A DNA stretch of 40,378 nucleotides from Candidatus Saccharimonadota bacterium. GTDB lineage: Bacteria; Patescibacteriota; Saccharimonadia; CAILAD01; BJGX01. Of this stretch, positions 16,401-22,574 are shown in pieces. Made by a program: the position numbers and the translations under genes. Where the stretch lies: contig JACDEK010000001.1 in NCBI GenBank assembly GCA_013816445.1, forward strand, positions 1 to 40,378, given 5' to 3'. The first letter of the stretch is position 1. Each line of letters starts with the position of its first letter. The notes under the pieces are model-generated. The model searched no databases. It saw only the letters and a list, made by a program, of their open reading frames with translations, and was not told the DNA's origin.

Positions 16401-16991
16401 CTAGTACCAATTATGACTGTCGTGCCAGCTTACTGCGGCTTTCCAGCTTCCATATCTTTGAATCACATAATTTTGCATCCAAATTAATTGATTCACTGGA
16501 GATACGGCACTCGTACCGTTTGCATTTACAGCCCCCATTTTACTACAGGGCAGGCTTTGCCCAACCCCGCAAGCTCCTGAGCTTTTATTCACTGCATTTG
16601 GATTACAGCCTGATTCCCTATTGATCAGTATTATTGCTGAACCAACATCTGTGACGCCTGCTTGAGCCATCCAGTCGCTACATGAGCCAGAAGCCCTAGC
16701 TACTGGGGCGGGCGGGAAAGATGGCTTAGGGGCTGTCTGTGTGGCTAATTCGGCTAATCTTTTAGCCTCTGCCTTAGCCTGTACTTGTTGCTTTAACTCT
16801 TCTACTTGTTTCTTTAGAAGTTCTGACTCTTCTTTTTGTTTTAACTGATTTACTTTTAACTGTACTCCAACATTCTTGATAGATTGTATTTTGTAATCAG
16901 TTTCTATTTTTGAAGTATTTAATTTTACTGCTATTACTAGGATCGCTGCTATGGCTATAAGCCAAGTGACTGCTAATAAACGTGATAAAAT
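16401..16991 (-). CDS. Membrane-anchored lysozyme-like (SLT) protein with AUU start
   Basis: 196 residues from ATT at 16991, seven bases after GGAG. A TAA closes the frame upstream, and no ATG, GTG or TTG occurs until 16670, inside the catalytic domain. The N-terminal helix (L-L-A-V-T-W-L-I-A-I-A-A-I-L-V-I-A) is a signal anchor. A coiled coil follows at ~30-90 (E-L-L-K-K-Q-V-E-E-L-K-Q-Q-V), then a Pro-rich linker. The C-terminal lysozyme-like domain shows I-N-R-E-S-G-C-N-P-N-A-V-N, S-S-G-A-C-G-V-G-Q and C-S-K-M, with catalytic Glu in R-E-S and four likely disulfide Cys. An envelope-acting muramidase among early genes suggests host wall remodelling or superinfection exclusion, not lysis. Confidence 0.8.
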   Translation of the reverse strand: MLSRLLAVTWLIAIAAILVIAVKLNTSKIETDYKIQSIKNVGVQLKVNQLKQKEESELLKKQVEELKQQVQAKAEAKRLAELATQTAPKPSFPPAPVARASGSCSDWMAQAGVTDVGSAIILINRESGCNPNAVNKSSGACGVGQSLPCSKMGAVNANGTSAVSPVNQLIWMQNYVIQRYGSWKAAVSWHDSHNWY

Positions 16992-17014
16992 AAGCTTTCT
17001 CCGTTATGTTAAAT

Positions 17015-17020
17015 ATTATA
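17015..17020 (-). promoter_or_regulatory. -10 element before the AUU-start lysozyme-like gene
   Basis: TATAAT on the minus strand, 23 bases before the ATT start; the leader contains GGAG. No convincing -35. Confidence 0.5.
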
Positions 17021-17036
17021 CACCTGTTTAGTTTCT

Positions 17037-17405
17037 TTACTCATCTTTTACTTCCTCCCTAAGCCTGCATAGTCCGCAATTTTTACAGGCTGACATACCA
17101 TTATTTTGTACACAATTAACTATGTAAGGCTCAATATATTCTGCTATGGCCTTGTCTATATCGGCTTGGTGAGCATTCAATATTTCTTTTTGAGCTTTTA
17201 TAGAGTCTACAGCCCTGGCTGGTTCAATCTTACAAAAGTGTTTGAATAGTATGAACTCTAACTGTTTGTTAAAATCATTTTTATTTGTATCTTTCTCCAG
17301 CTCAATCTCGGCCACCCTAGATTCGTAAGCTTCGTAGGCTGGTTTAGCGATAGCTTGGTACTCTTCCAAAGCTTCCTTTAGTTGTTCTTCTATAGTCTTA
17401 TTCAT
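17037..17405 (-). CDS. Hypothetical early protein with C-terminal Cys cluster
   Basis: 122 residues. Helical N-terminal two thirds (E-E-Q-L-K-E-A-L-E-E-Y). The C terminus has N-C-V, then A-C-K-N-C-G-L-C-R-L, a possible zinc or iron-sulfur site. ATGA overlap with the upstream 37-residue gene. No family was recognised. Confidence 0.7.
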   Translation of the reverse strand: MNKTIEEQLKEALEEYQAIAKPAYEAYESRVAEIELEKDTNKNDFNKQLEFILFKHFCKIEPARAVDSIKAQKEILNAHQADIDKAIAEYIEPYIVNCVQNNGMSACKNCGLCRLREEVKDE

Positions 17406-17515
17406 CTGCTCACCCTATGGCACGCTCTACAGGTCATACACCTAGCATACTCTATACCCTCGTGCCAGAACTTACTGTATCGGTTGTGTTTATGTAGTGG
17501 TACTAGTTTAATCAT
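17402..17515 (-). CDS. 37-residue Cys-containing peptide
   Basis: Basic and His-rich start (L-H-K-H-N-R-Y-S-K-F-W-H), then C-M-T-C-R-A-C-H, which could bind zinc. The stop overlaps the next ATG. No strong ribosome site is visible, so confidence is moderate. Confidence 0.5.
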   Translation of the reverse strand: MIKLVPLHKHNRYSKFWHEGIEYARCMTCRACHRVSR

Positions 17516-17557
17516 TTGGTACTTCTTTCTTAGAGTATTCAAATCTCTCTTTAATAC

Positions 17558-17767
17558 TTAATTTATAAAATGCACTATATTCCTTAGTTGTGTGATGATG
17601 TCGTTAATTTCTTTTTCTACAGGGCAATCTTCAAATGATTCATGCTGCTTATTTTTATTGTGGTGTAGATTTTTACAATCAACAATTCCATACAACTCTA
17701 CCAACTTTCCAAGCATCTGCTGTGTTTCTGGTTGTGAATCAATCTTTGCTTTTTCAGTCTTATTCAT
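17558..17767 (-). CDS. Hypothetical small early protein
   Basis: 69 residues. The start at 17767 is chosen because GGAGGAGG lies four bases upstream; a longer frame to 17812 would run into the methyltransferase. Polar, with H-H-N-K-N-K-Q-H-E-S-F and two Cys. Starts M-N-K-T-E-K-A; the upstream junction is identical to that of the SSB gene (29-bp repeat). Confidence 0.65.
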   Translation of the reverse strand: MNKTEKAKIDSQPETQQMLGKLVELYGIVDCKNLHHNKNKQHESFEDCPVEKEINDIITQLRNIVHFIN

Positions 17768-17791
17768 CTTACCTCCTCCAATATTATTAGT
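17763..17791 (-). repeat. 29-bp gene-junction repeat, copy 1
   Basis: Identical to 19974-20002. On the minus strand it encodes the last residues L-I-I-L-E-E-V-R of the upstream gene, a GGAGGAGG ribosome site and the next start M-N. The two flanking gene pairs are otherwise unrelated. Confidence 0.9.
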
Positions 17792-18390
17792 CCTACCTCT
17801 GGGTAGACACAATTTCTTAATACTTGTCGTTTGTTTTTTAACTTTATACCTGTAAGGTCTAGTCCGTGTAGGTCTGTAAGTTCGGGTATCTGAGCTTCTC
17901 GTATAATCGCCTTTCGTTGAGCTTCTTTACTGGCGTTGCGGTTCATTGTACCTATCTGAACATAGTCTATCTTTACTTCGGGTATCTTGAAGTTAGCCCA
18001 GAAGTAGTGTCTGCCCATCTTTTGCGGTTCGACTAGTGGTTTATAGTACCCCTGCACGTTCTCAACTACATACTTGCCCTTAAAAAAGTACTGTAAAAAT
18101 AGTATCTCTTGGTATAGTTTCATATCTGGGTATCTAAATATACCTTGCCCTTTAAGAAAAAAGTTTGTTTTGCTATGTGACTGACATGGAGGGCTTGACC
18201 ATATAAAGTCGTAATCTTGAAAGTGTTCCATCAAGTATTCATGTGCATCACCCACAACAACCTCATCATCAGGAAAGAATTGTTTGTATACCTCAGCTAT
18301 TTGTGGGTCATTCTCAACTGCCGTCACTTCCACATCTTTCCATAGCTTACGATTACCGCCGATACCAGCATATAGGTTTAATACTTTCAT
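17764..18390 (-). CDS. DNA (cytosine-5)-methyltransferase
   Basis: 208 residues, short for the family. The start at 18390 gives M-K-V-L-N-L-Y-A-G-I-G-G-N, SAM-binding motif I. Acidic motif II is V-E-N-D-P. The catalytic loop is S-S-P-P-C-Q-S-H-S-K-T, with the nucleophile in P-C-Q. The Glu motif is V-V-E-N-V-Q-G-Y-Y. A small target-recognition part follows, then a C-terminal motif-IX/X remnant. The protein would methylate cytosine in phage DNA or act as an orphan regulator; no restriction partner is adjacent. ATGA overlap with the upstream membrane peptide gene. Confidence 0.85.
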   Translation of the reverse strand: MKVLNLYAGIGGNRKLWKDVEVTAVENDPQIAEVYKQFFPDDEVVVGDAHEYLMEHFQDYDFIWSSPPCQSHSKTNFFLKGQGIFRYPDMKLYQEILFLQYFFKGKYVVENVQGYYKPLVEPQKMGRHYFWANFKIPEVKIDYVQIGTMNRNASKEAQRKAIIREAQIPELTDLHGLDLTGIKLKNKRQVLRNCVYPEVGLIILEEVR

Positions 18391-18530
18391 AATGGTCTTT
18401 CTATACATACTTGTGGGTATGGTGGTTTTGCACAGATGTCTTCTACCGCCCAATTCATTAGTACATTTACTACACCAAAGAATATTACTGTCGTTATAAG
18501 CATCACAATACTTATTGTTGCCAACTTCAT
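18387..18530 (-). CDS. 47-residue single-pass membrane protein
   Basis: GGGGG ribosome site four bases before ATG. One membrane helix (I-S-I-V-M-L-I-T-T-V-I-F-F-G-V-V) and a short tail with two Cys around A-K-P-P-Y-P-Q-V-C. Stop overlaps the methyltransferase ATG. It may be a superinfection-exclusion type peptide; unproven. Confidence 0.65.
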   Translation of the reverse strand: MKLATISIVMLITTVIFFGVVNVLMNWAVEDICAKPPYPQVCIERPL

Positions 18531-18793
18531 ACAACCCCCACATTGTGCTTGTACATCTCAAACTGCTTGTAACGTCCCTCAGCTACTTCTTTTGTAGCGG
18601 GGTACATATGTTTTAGTTTACGTCTACTACGTGTAATGCTCTCGGCACAGGTGCAATACATAAACTTTTTCTTTTGGTCTTCTGATAAAACAAAACCTTC
18701 TTTTTCCCAGAATGATAAAAGTAATTTCTTATCGCTACTTCTAAGCTCTGGAATATATTTGAGCAGGTTCTCAACTCTATTATTGGTTGTAAT
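18527..18793 (-). CDS. Phage regulatory-type helical protein, probable AUU start
   Basis: 88 residues from ATT at 18793, seven bases after GGTGG. In-frame TTG codons further upstream (18859) lack ribosome sites and overlap the previous gene by 80 bases. The protein reads N-R-V-E-N-L-L-K-Y-I-P-E-L-R-S-S-D-K-K-L-L-L, then I-T-R-S-R-R-K-L-K, a pattern common in uncharacterised phage proteins whose N terminus lies just before the N-R-V-E segment. DNA-binding is possible. It ends overlapping the next ATG. Confidence 0.6.
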   Translation of the reverse strand: MTTNNRVENLLKYIPELRSSDKKLLLSFWEKEGFVLSEDQKKKFMYCTCAESITRSRRKLKHMYPATKEVAEGRYKQFEMYKHNVGVV

Positions 18794-19004
18794 TTTTATT
18801 CCACCCTCTATTAGTTGTTCTTTTACCCATTTCTCTGGCAAGCTCTGGATTACTGGCAAAACCTTTTGGGGTTTTTACCTTACCGCCCTTTACTCGCCAT
18901 TGTCTACGCTCTTCATCTGAAAATCTACGTTTAGTTGTGAAAGACATTTTCTGTCCTCGTGTTAAAGTGTCGTAACGGTCTTGTTCTTCTTGGCTAAGTT
19001 GCAT
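18780..19004 (-). CDS. Small basic hypothetical protein
   Basis: 74 residues, GAGGG seven bases from ATG. Basic and polar: T-T-K-R-R-F-S-D-E-E-R-R-Q-W-R-V-K-G-G-K-V. Its last 14 bases overlap the AUU-start gene. Start overlaps the previous gene by 11 bases. Possibly nucleic-acid-binding. Confidence 0.65.
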   Translation of the reverse strand: MQLSQEEQDRYDTLTRGQKMSFTTKRRFSDEERRQWRVKGGKVKTPKGFASNPELAREMGKRTTNRGWNKNYNQ

Positions 19005-19374
19005 TTATTCCCTCTTGTTTCATCTTATTTTCTATAGTTCTTAATCGGCTTTGTAAAACTGTTATTAGGTTTGATGTTGCCTGATATATGTTTTTTACGT
19101 TTTCGTATTGTCTTCGTTCTTCGGTGCTCTCACCTCGTGACATTGCTTCGGCTCTAGTGACTGGCATTTCTTTGTCCATGCACTCCGTAAAGACCATATA
19201 AGCTTTGTCTGTGGCTTCTTTATGTAGCGGAGCTATACTATCTGCTAAGTAGGAATTATATATAGCTAGTCTTGTCATAGTGTCAGATAGGTCTAGCGGG
19301 CTTTCCCATTGGTTCTGAGTATGTATAACCTCTCTATATTTGCATATACCCTCAATTGCTTTTTCTAGTTTCAT
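18994..19374 (-). CDS. Hypothetical helical early protein
   Basis: 126 residues, mostly helix (A-I-E-G-I-C-K-Y-R-E-V, S-N-L-I-T-V-L-Q-S-R-L-R). AAGG lies before the ATG. It directly follows the ssDNA-binding protein gene, so a role in DNA metabolism is likely but unspecified. Confidence 0.65.
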   Translation of the reverse strand: MKLEKAIEGICKYREVIHTQNQWESPLDLSDTMTRLAIYNSYLADSIAPLHKEATDKAYMVFTECMDKEMPVTRAEAMSRGESTEERRQYENVKNIYQATSNLITVLQSRLRTIENKMKQEGINAT

Positions 19375-19381
19375 AACAACC

Positions 19382-19978
19382 TTAAAATGGTATATCGTCT
19401 AAGTTGATTTCACCCTGTGGCTCTGGTAGTGGTGCATCATCGGTCTTCTTGCCCCACTTCTCACGAGCTTTGTCTTCTTCGCTAGTAACTCCGCTAGTAT
19501 CTTCGGTTGCTCCTGGGAATACTTCTTCTACTTTTTCAATACCAGCTTCAGATAAAAGCTCGTCCACGTCATCATCAGATGAAGTACGAACAGAAGCTGT
19601 TATTAGTACAGCTGTTAGACTAGCAGAAGTACCCTTACCAAACTTATTGTCGTATTGGAACGCTTGAGCCATAATACTAACAACTGCTCCGTAACCAAGA
19701 TCATCAGATACTAGACCATTAACTCCTACAATTTTTGTATAGTCATTTATTTTGAAAGAATACTGTATTACTTTGTCGCCCACTTCTGGCTCGTACTCTT
19801 TGAAGTTAGCCTTACCAGCATTGTCGGCTTTACCAATGTTATTATCTTTTACCCATTCATTAATGGTTTTTTGGGTTTCTGGGTTTGTTGCATCAATAGT
19901 TATTGATCTACCAAATCCTTCGTCCTTCATGTTTGCAAATACTACTTTTACATTATTTAGCTTGATTTTGTCGTTCAT
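19382..19978 (-). CDS. ssb: Single-stranded DNA-binding protein
   Basis: 198 residues. OB-fold-type N-terminal two thirds with alternating strands (V-K-V-V-F-A-N-M, G-D-K-V-I-Q-Y-S-F-K-I, A-V-L-I-T-A-S-V). A long acidic linker from ~135 ends in I-N-L-D-D-I-P-F. The terminal D-D-I-P-F is the classic SSB tail that docks replication and repair partners. It coats ssDNA during replication or recombination. GGAGGAGG ribosome site lies in the 29-bp junction repeat. The exact SSB subfamily (gp2.5-like or DUF2815-like) is uncertain. Confidence 0.75.
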   Translation of the reverse strand: MNDKIKLNNVKVVFANMKDEGFGRSITIDATNPETQKTINEWVKDNNIGKADNAGKANFKEYEPEVGDKVIQYSFKINDYTKIVGVNGLVSDDLGYGAVVSIMAQAFQYDNKFGKGTSASLTAVLITASVRTSSDDDVDELLSEAGIEKVEEVFPGATEDTSGVTSEEDKAREKWGKKTDDAPLPEPQGEINLDDIPF

Positions 19979-20002
19979 CTTACCTCCTCCAATATTATTA
20001 GT
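19974..20002 (-). repeat. 29-bp gene-junction repeat, copy 2
   Basis: Identical to 17763-17791. Carries the end of the 137-residue repeat protein gene (same L-I-I-L-E-E-V-R ending), the ribosome site, and the SSB start. Confidence 0.9.
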
Positions 20003-20388
20003 AGTGCTTCCCTTATTTCATCTATAGTGTAAGTCTTGCTCTCAATTTCAATGCTTTCTGAGTTGTCTACCTTTGTGAACCCTTTAGTTTTATAATCATT
20101 CAACTTAATCTTGACACCTGCTTCCAATTCTATGACTTCATAAACATCTCTACGAACAACTACACAATCAGAATCAGTAGTAAATGTGCAACCAGAGCCA
20201 GTAGTAAATGTGCAACCAGAGCCAGTAGTAAATGTGCAACCAGAGCTAGTCTTAAATGTCCAGGCATCCTCATCACTGAAGTCTAAGACTAAACCATCAA
20301 CAGTACTAGAAAAAGTTCTTGTTTCTTTATCTAGTGTGTATAAACTTTTATTTAATGCTACTCCATCTTTTGTTATTGAGTATTTCAT
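19975..20388 (-). CDS. Cys-Thr octapeptide-repeat protein
   Basis: 137 residues. Residues ~44-76 contain an eight-residue repeat of the form G-C-T-F-T-T-G-S, about four copies, then C-V-V-V-R-R-D-V-Y-E-V-I. Such repeats predict a short right-handed beta-solenoid like pentapeptide-repeat proteins, some of which mimic DNA. C-terminal ~50 residues are alpha/beta. The repeat is three perfect 24-bp copies in DNA, so copy number may vary between relatives. Its ending is shared with the methyltransferase through the junction repeat. Confidence 0.7.
   Translation of the reverse strand: MKYSITKDGVALNKSLYTLDKETRTFSSTVDGLVLDFSDEDAWTFKTSSGCTFTTGSGCTFTTGSGCTFTTDSDCVVVRRDVYEVIELEAGVKIKLNDYKTKGFTKVDNSESIEIESKTYTIDEIREALLIILEEVR
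20175..20246 (-). repeat. Three perfect 24-bp tandem repeats
   Basis: Units 20175-20198, 20199-20222 and 20223-20246 are identical; a diverged fourth follows. Each encodes one octapeptide of the solenoid-like protein. Exact identity points to recent duplication or slippage. Confidence 0.95.
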
Positions 20389-20400
20389 TTCTTCTCCTCC

Positions 20401-20658
20401 TCAAATCTCTTTTTGGTATTCTGGTGCTAGATCAGCATACTGACTGTCTAGTAACTGGGCTGTCTGTTCTTCAGCGTGTCTTACCTGACCAACTAAGTCA
20501 TCTGACTGGCCAAAGTCTTGTTTGTATGCAACCTCGCCATTCACTTTTGCTACTAGTGTATACTCTACTTCTTGATCTGATGCCCAATCGTCAAATCCCA
20601 CATCCATTTTAGTCTCCTTTAATCCTGCGTTAGTTGATAACTTACTTAGATCGTCCAT
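20401..20658 (-). CDS. Hypothetical early protein, start uncertain
   Basis: 85 residues from ATG at 20658, which has no ribosome site. The same frame stays open back to a TAA and reads D-H-T-I-A-G-I-D-F-T-A before that ATG. A strong AAGGGGG sits three bases before an in-frame ACG at 20694, so the true start may be a non-canonical codon upstream. Acidic protein with E-V-E-Y-T-L-V-A-K-V-N-G-E. No family was recognised. Confidence 0.6.
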   Translation of the reverse strand: MDDLSKLSTNAGLKETKMDVGFDDWASDQEVEYTLVAKVNGEVAYKQDFGQSDDLVGQVRHAEEQTAQLLDSQYADLAPEYQKEI

Positions 20659-20702
20659 CGCTGTAAAATCAATGCCTGCTATTGTGTGATCCGTATTCCC
20701 CC

Positions 20703-20900
20703 TTATTTACATAGGTTTACTAGTGTGGTATCTTTTTGTGCTGCTTGGCAAAGCACTTGGTTTTTTGTTCCCTCTAGGTATCCTCTGTTGAAGCTCCAGC
20801 TGTAAAACTTTACTGCTAGAAAACTAACTGCTACTAATGTAACAATACCCATGAGTGAGATTACTATCCACTTTGCTTTTTTGTTTGATTTCTTTTTCAT
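20703..20900 (-). CDS. Small single-pass membrane protein
   Basis: 65 residues from ATG at 20900 with AAAGGGCG upstream. A Lys-rich N terminus (K-K-K-S-N-K-K-A-K) precedes helix W-I-V-I-S-L-M-G-I-V-T-L-V-A-V, then a periplasmic or outer tail with two Cys. The positive-inside rule puts the tail outside. Confidence 0.7.
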   Translation of the reverse strand: MKKKSNKKAKWIVISLMGIVTLVAVSFLAVKFYSWSFNRGYLEGTKNQVLCQAAQKDTTLVNLCK

Positions 20901-20932
20901 ATCGCCCTTTCGTTTATTTAATTTGTAACTCC

Positions 20933-20962
20933 ATTGTATCATAGAGTTATGCTACTTGTCAA
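20933..20962 (-). promoter_or_regulatory. Sigma-70-like promoter inside the early operon
   Basis: TTGACA (20957-20962), 18-bp spacer and TACAAT (20933-20938) on the minus strand. The -35 overlaps the stop codon of the nuclease gene. Confidence 0.7.
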
Positions 20963-21762
20963 GACTTGTTATGTAGTTTTTTTGTATTAAGCACCTTATT
21001 GTGTCTGGCTAAGGTTAAAGCACATACCCATGCTTTTTTAGTTTCTTCTATGTCTTCGTCTACAAATACATATAGCTCGCCTGTTTTTGTGACGTACACA
21101 ACCATATACTGATCGCAACCGCTTCCGTATTCTTCTGTATAAGCTTCGTCATATGCTGAACATTGTATAAAGTCCTTTGGGTACGGTTTGACTTCGCCTG
21201 TCTTCCAATTAGCGTTTGGGTTTGCTGTCTTAAAATCTATCATTGTTAGTTTACCTTTGATATTCGCTAAGCAGTCAAAAGTTCCACAATAGTCATATTG
21301 CTTTGAGTATATAGGTTTTTCAGAATGTATATATGCAGGGTTATAGGTTTCTTGCCAGTGATTGAACGCATTCAAAGAGTGTTGCACCTGGGTATTGCTT
21401 GATACTATTGTGCTCTCTACTCCCTGAAGCTTTAAGGCTATATAATCAGCTATAAGTTTATGTACCTCTGTGCCTGTGTCTGCTCCTTTGTCTTTCTTAG
21501 CCGTATGAGCTTTTCTGGCGGTGTCTGAGGCGTTTTCTATGTCATTATCGGTGATTGTGCCTGTACGGTCAAAAACACGTCTTATATTGTCTCTAAACGT
21601 GTTAGCGGATAAATTAGCAGCCCACGAGATTAAGCCGTCTTTACTTGTTACTGAGTTTATAAGCGTTGTCACGCCCTCTTTGTACTCGCCATTTACTTTA
21701 TAGCGGTGTACGCCCTCGTTGAAGTCCATTTCTATTTCATTATTGTATAGTTTATATATCAT
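20959..21762 (-). CDS. RecB/Cas4-like PD-(D/E)XK nuclease
   Basis: 267 residues. Family motifs in order: G-T-E-V-H-K-L-I-A-D-Y (helix before the core, ~90), Y-D-Y-C-G-T-F-D-C-L (metal-binding Asp, ~160) and L-T-M-I-D-F-K-T-A (Asp-x-Lys, ~175), then Q-C-S-A-Y-D-E-A-Y. This is the exonuclease fold used in phage recombination and DNA end processing. With the SSB and NinG-like proteins it forms a recombination-dependent replication set. AAAGGGCG ribosome site. Confidence 0.8.
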   Translation of the reverse strand: MIYKLYNNEIEMDFNEGVHRYKVNGEYKEGVTTLINSVTSKDGLISWAANLSANTFRDNIRRVFDRTGTITDNDIENASDTARKAHTAKKDKGADTGTEVHKLIADYIALKLQGVESTIVSSNTQVQHSLNAFNHWQETYNPAYIHSEKPIYSKQYDYCGTFDCLANIKGKLTMIDFKTANPNANWKTGEVKPYPKDFIQCSAYDEAYTEEYGSGCDQYMVVYVTKTGELYVFVDEDIEETKKAWVCALTLARHNKVLNTKKLHNKS

Positions 21763-21785
21763 TTATCGCCCTTTGTTATATATCT

Positions 21786-21814
21786 ATACTAGCTTAAGTC
21801 GTTCTCTTTGTCAA
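21786..21814 (-). promoter_or_regulatory. Sigma-70-like promoter for the nuclease gene
   Basis: TTGACA (21809-21814), 17-bp spacer, TAGTAT (21786-21791) on the minus strand, within the 3' end of the ninG-like gene and 24 bases before the nuclease ATG. Confidence 0.7.
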
Positions 21815-22217
21815 GTAATGCTTGTGTTTTCTTTTTGTACTCTTGAGCTATATCTATATAATCTTGATAGATGTATTTTTTTATTATATATGGTAGTTTA
21901 TCGAATGATTGTATTTCTTTTTCTGTATATTTGGTACGCATAAACTTATCGTATTCTCTTGGGTTGCTCTTGAGTCCCACGTTGCAGTGATAGCACTGTG
22001 CAAAAACTATGCTCTCGTTGAATAGCACGGAGTTCATTCGTCCTGGTATAAAATGCCCCGCCTGGAGCTTCTTGAACTCATACGGACGCTTACAGGTTAC
22101 GCAAGTGCCTATTCTACCCTCTGGCCATTGTGGCTTTGTATCTCGTGTACGAATGTACTTCGAAAACTCCGTCCATGCCTTCTTCTTCACTGTAGTAATC
22201 TTTTTTGTGTTCTTCAT
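21789..22217 (-). CDS. NinG-like recombination endonuclease
   Basis: 142 residues. The Cys/His core has C-V-T-C-K-R-P-Y-E, Q-A-G-H-F-I-P-G-R and Q-C-Y-H-C-N-V-G-L-K-S-N, matching the lambda NinG (Rap) HNH-type pattern. NinG resolves recombination intermediates and Holliday junctions. The ATG lies six bases after TATGAT, so the gene is probably transcribed leaderless, and no Shine-Dalgarno site is present. First gene of the main minus-strand early operon. Confidence 0.8.
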   Translation of the reverse strand: MKNTKKITTVKKKAWTEFSKYIRTRDTKPQWPEGRIGTCVTCKRPYEFKKLQAGHFIPGRMNSVLFNESIVFAQCYHCNVGLKSNPREYDKFMRTKYTEKEIQSFDKLPYIIKKYIYQDYIDIAQEYKKKTQALLDKENDLS

Positions 22218-22223
22218 ATATAA

Positions 22224-22252
22224 ATCATACGCTTGCCGTTTCTTTGTGTAAA
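22224..22252 (-). promoter_or_regulatory. Leaderless promoter for the ninG-like gene
   Basis: TTTACA (22247-22252), 17-bp spacer, TATGAT (22224-22229), then six bases to the ATG. The -35 overlaps the T-run of the upstream terminator. Confidence 0.65.
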
Positions 22253-22284
22253 GAAAAACCGCCCCTAGGGAAGGGCGGGCTCAT
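22225..22284 (-). CDS. Possible 19-residue leader peptide spanning a terminator
   Basis: ATG at 22284, 14 bases after the -10 of the strong promoter at 22299, ending inside the ninG -10 box. Reads P-P-F-P-R-G-G-F-S-L-H-K-E. The terminator hairpin lies within it, so translation could change termination. Hypothetical. Confidence 0.3.
   Translation of the reverse strand: MSPPFPRGGFSLHKETASV
22250..22278 (-). terminator. Terminator/attenuator upstream of the early operon
   Basis: On the minus strand CCGCCC (22273-22278) pairs with GGGCGG (22259-22264), followed by TTTTTCTTT. It lies only ~15-40 nt after the start expected from the 22299 promoter, so that promoter would make a very short RNA unless termination is relieved. 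Confidence 0.7.
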
Positions 22285-22298
22285 ATGTGATCTCTCTT

Positions 22299-22327
22299 AT
22301 AATATATCAACTAGTTTTAATTGTCAA
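22299..22327 (-). promoter_or_regulatory. Strong early promoter (minus)
   Basis: TTGACA (22322-22327), 17-bp spacer, TATTAT (22299-22304): near-consensus. Same -35, spacing and -10 as the promoter of the glycan cluster at 30628. Confidence 0.8.
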
Positions 22328-22436
22328 TAGCTCCCCTTACCCTTTTTAGCCTACGGCCATGAGAGTACGGTTTTGCTCCTTCCCTCTCTCTCTCCCTCTA
22401 GGCTATCTAGGATTAGAACCCCTGATAGTTAGCCTG

Positions 22437-22455
22437 TCGGTCGGTCGGTCGGTCG
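22437..22455. repeat. (TCGG)4 tetranucleotide repeat
   Basis: Four TCGG units plus TCG in a non-coding control region, preceded by a CT-rich tract (about 22381-22398). May vary in length by slippage. The stretch 22328-22574 has no gene I can support. Confidence 0.8.
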
Positions 22456-22514
22456 ATAGAATCTCTAGGCTTATTTTGATACCAGCCAGACGCTCTATTA
22501 CGTTCCCTAGTAAA

Positions 22515-22536
22515 ATTCATATAATCACATATGAAT
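22515..22536. promoter_or_regulatory. Inverted repeat, likely operator
   Basis: Perfect 8-bp arms ATTCATAT and ATATGAAT around AATCAC, ending just before the -35 position of the leaderless promoter at 22563. The shape suits a dimeric regulator. Confidence 0.5.
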
Positions 22537-22562
22537 TAGTAACAGTATACCAAAGTAAAGAG

Positions 22563-22568
22563 TATAAT
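22563..22568 (+). promoter_or_regulatory. Leaderless promoter -10
   Basis: TATAAT with exactly six bases to the ATG at 22575. No Shine-Dalgarno site. Confidence 0.65.
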
Positions 22569-22574
22569 ACAAGT

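Noticed and set aside
17516..17580. Open minus frame reading K-L-S-I-K-E-R-F-E-Y-S-K-K-E-V-P-N-D before the 37-residue gene
   Set aside because: Looks partly protein-like, but no start codon with a ribosome site was found; too short to support.
20175..20246. Short direct repeats considered as a CRISPR array
   Set aside because: Units are directly adjacent without spacers and are in frame within a protein; no cas genes.
22408..22424. T-arm-like sequence GGGGTTCTAATCC on the minus strand, suggesting a tRNA
   Set aside because: The loop has T where tRNAs need a purine, the T stem does not pair well and no acceptor or anticodon stems could be built around it.
22359..22574. N-terminal extension of the 74-residue plus-strand gene to 22359
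   Set aside because: It crosses CT-rich and TCGG repeats and the promoter, lacks a ribosome site, and the ATG at 22575 sits six bases after TATAAT.
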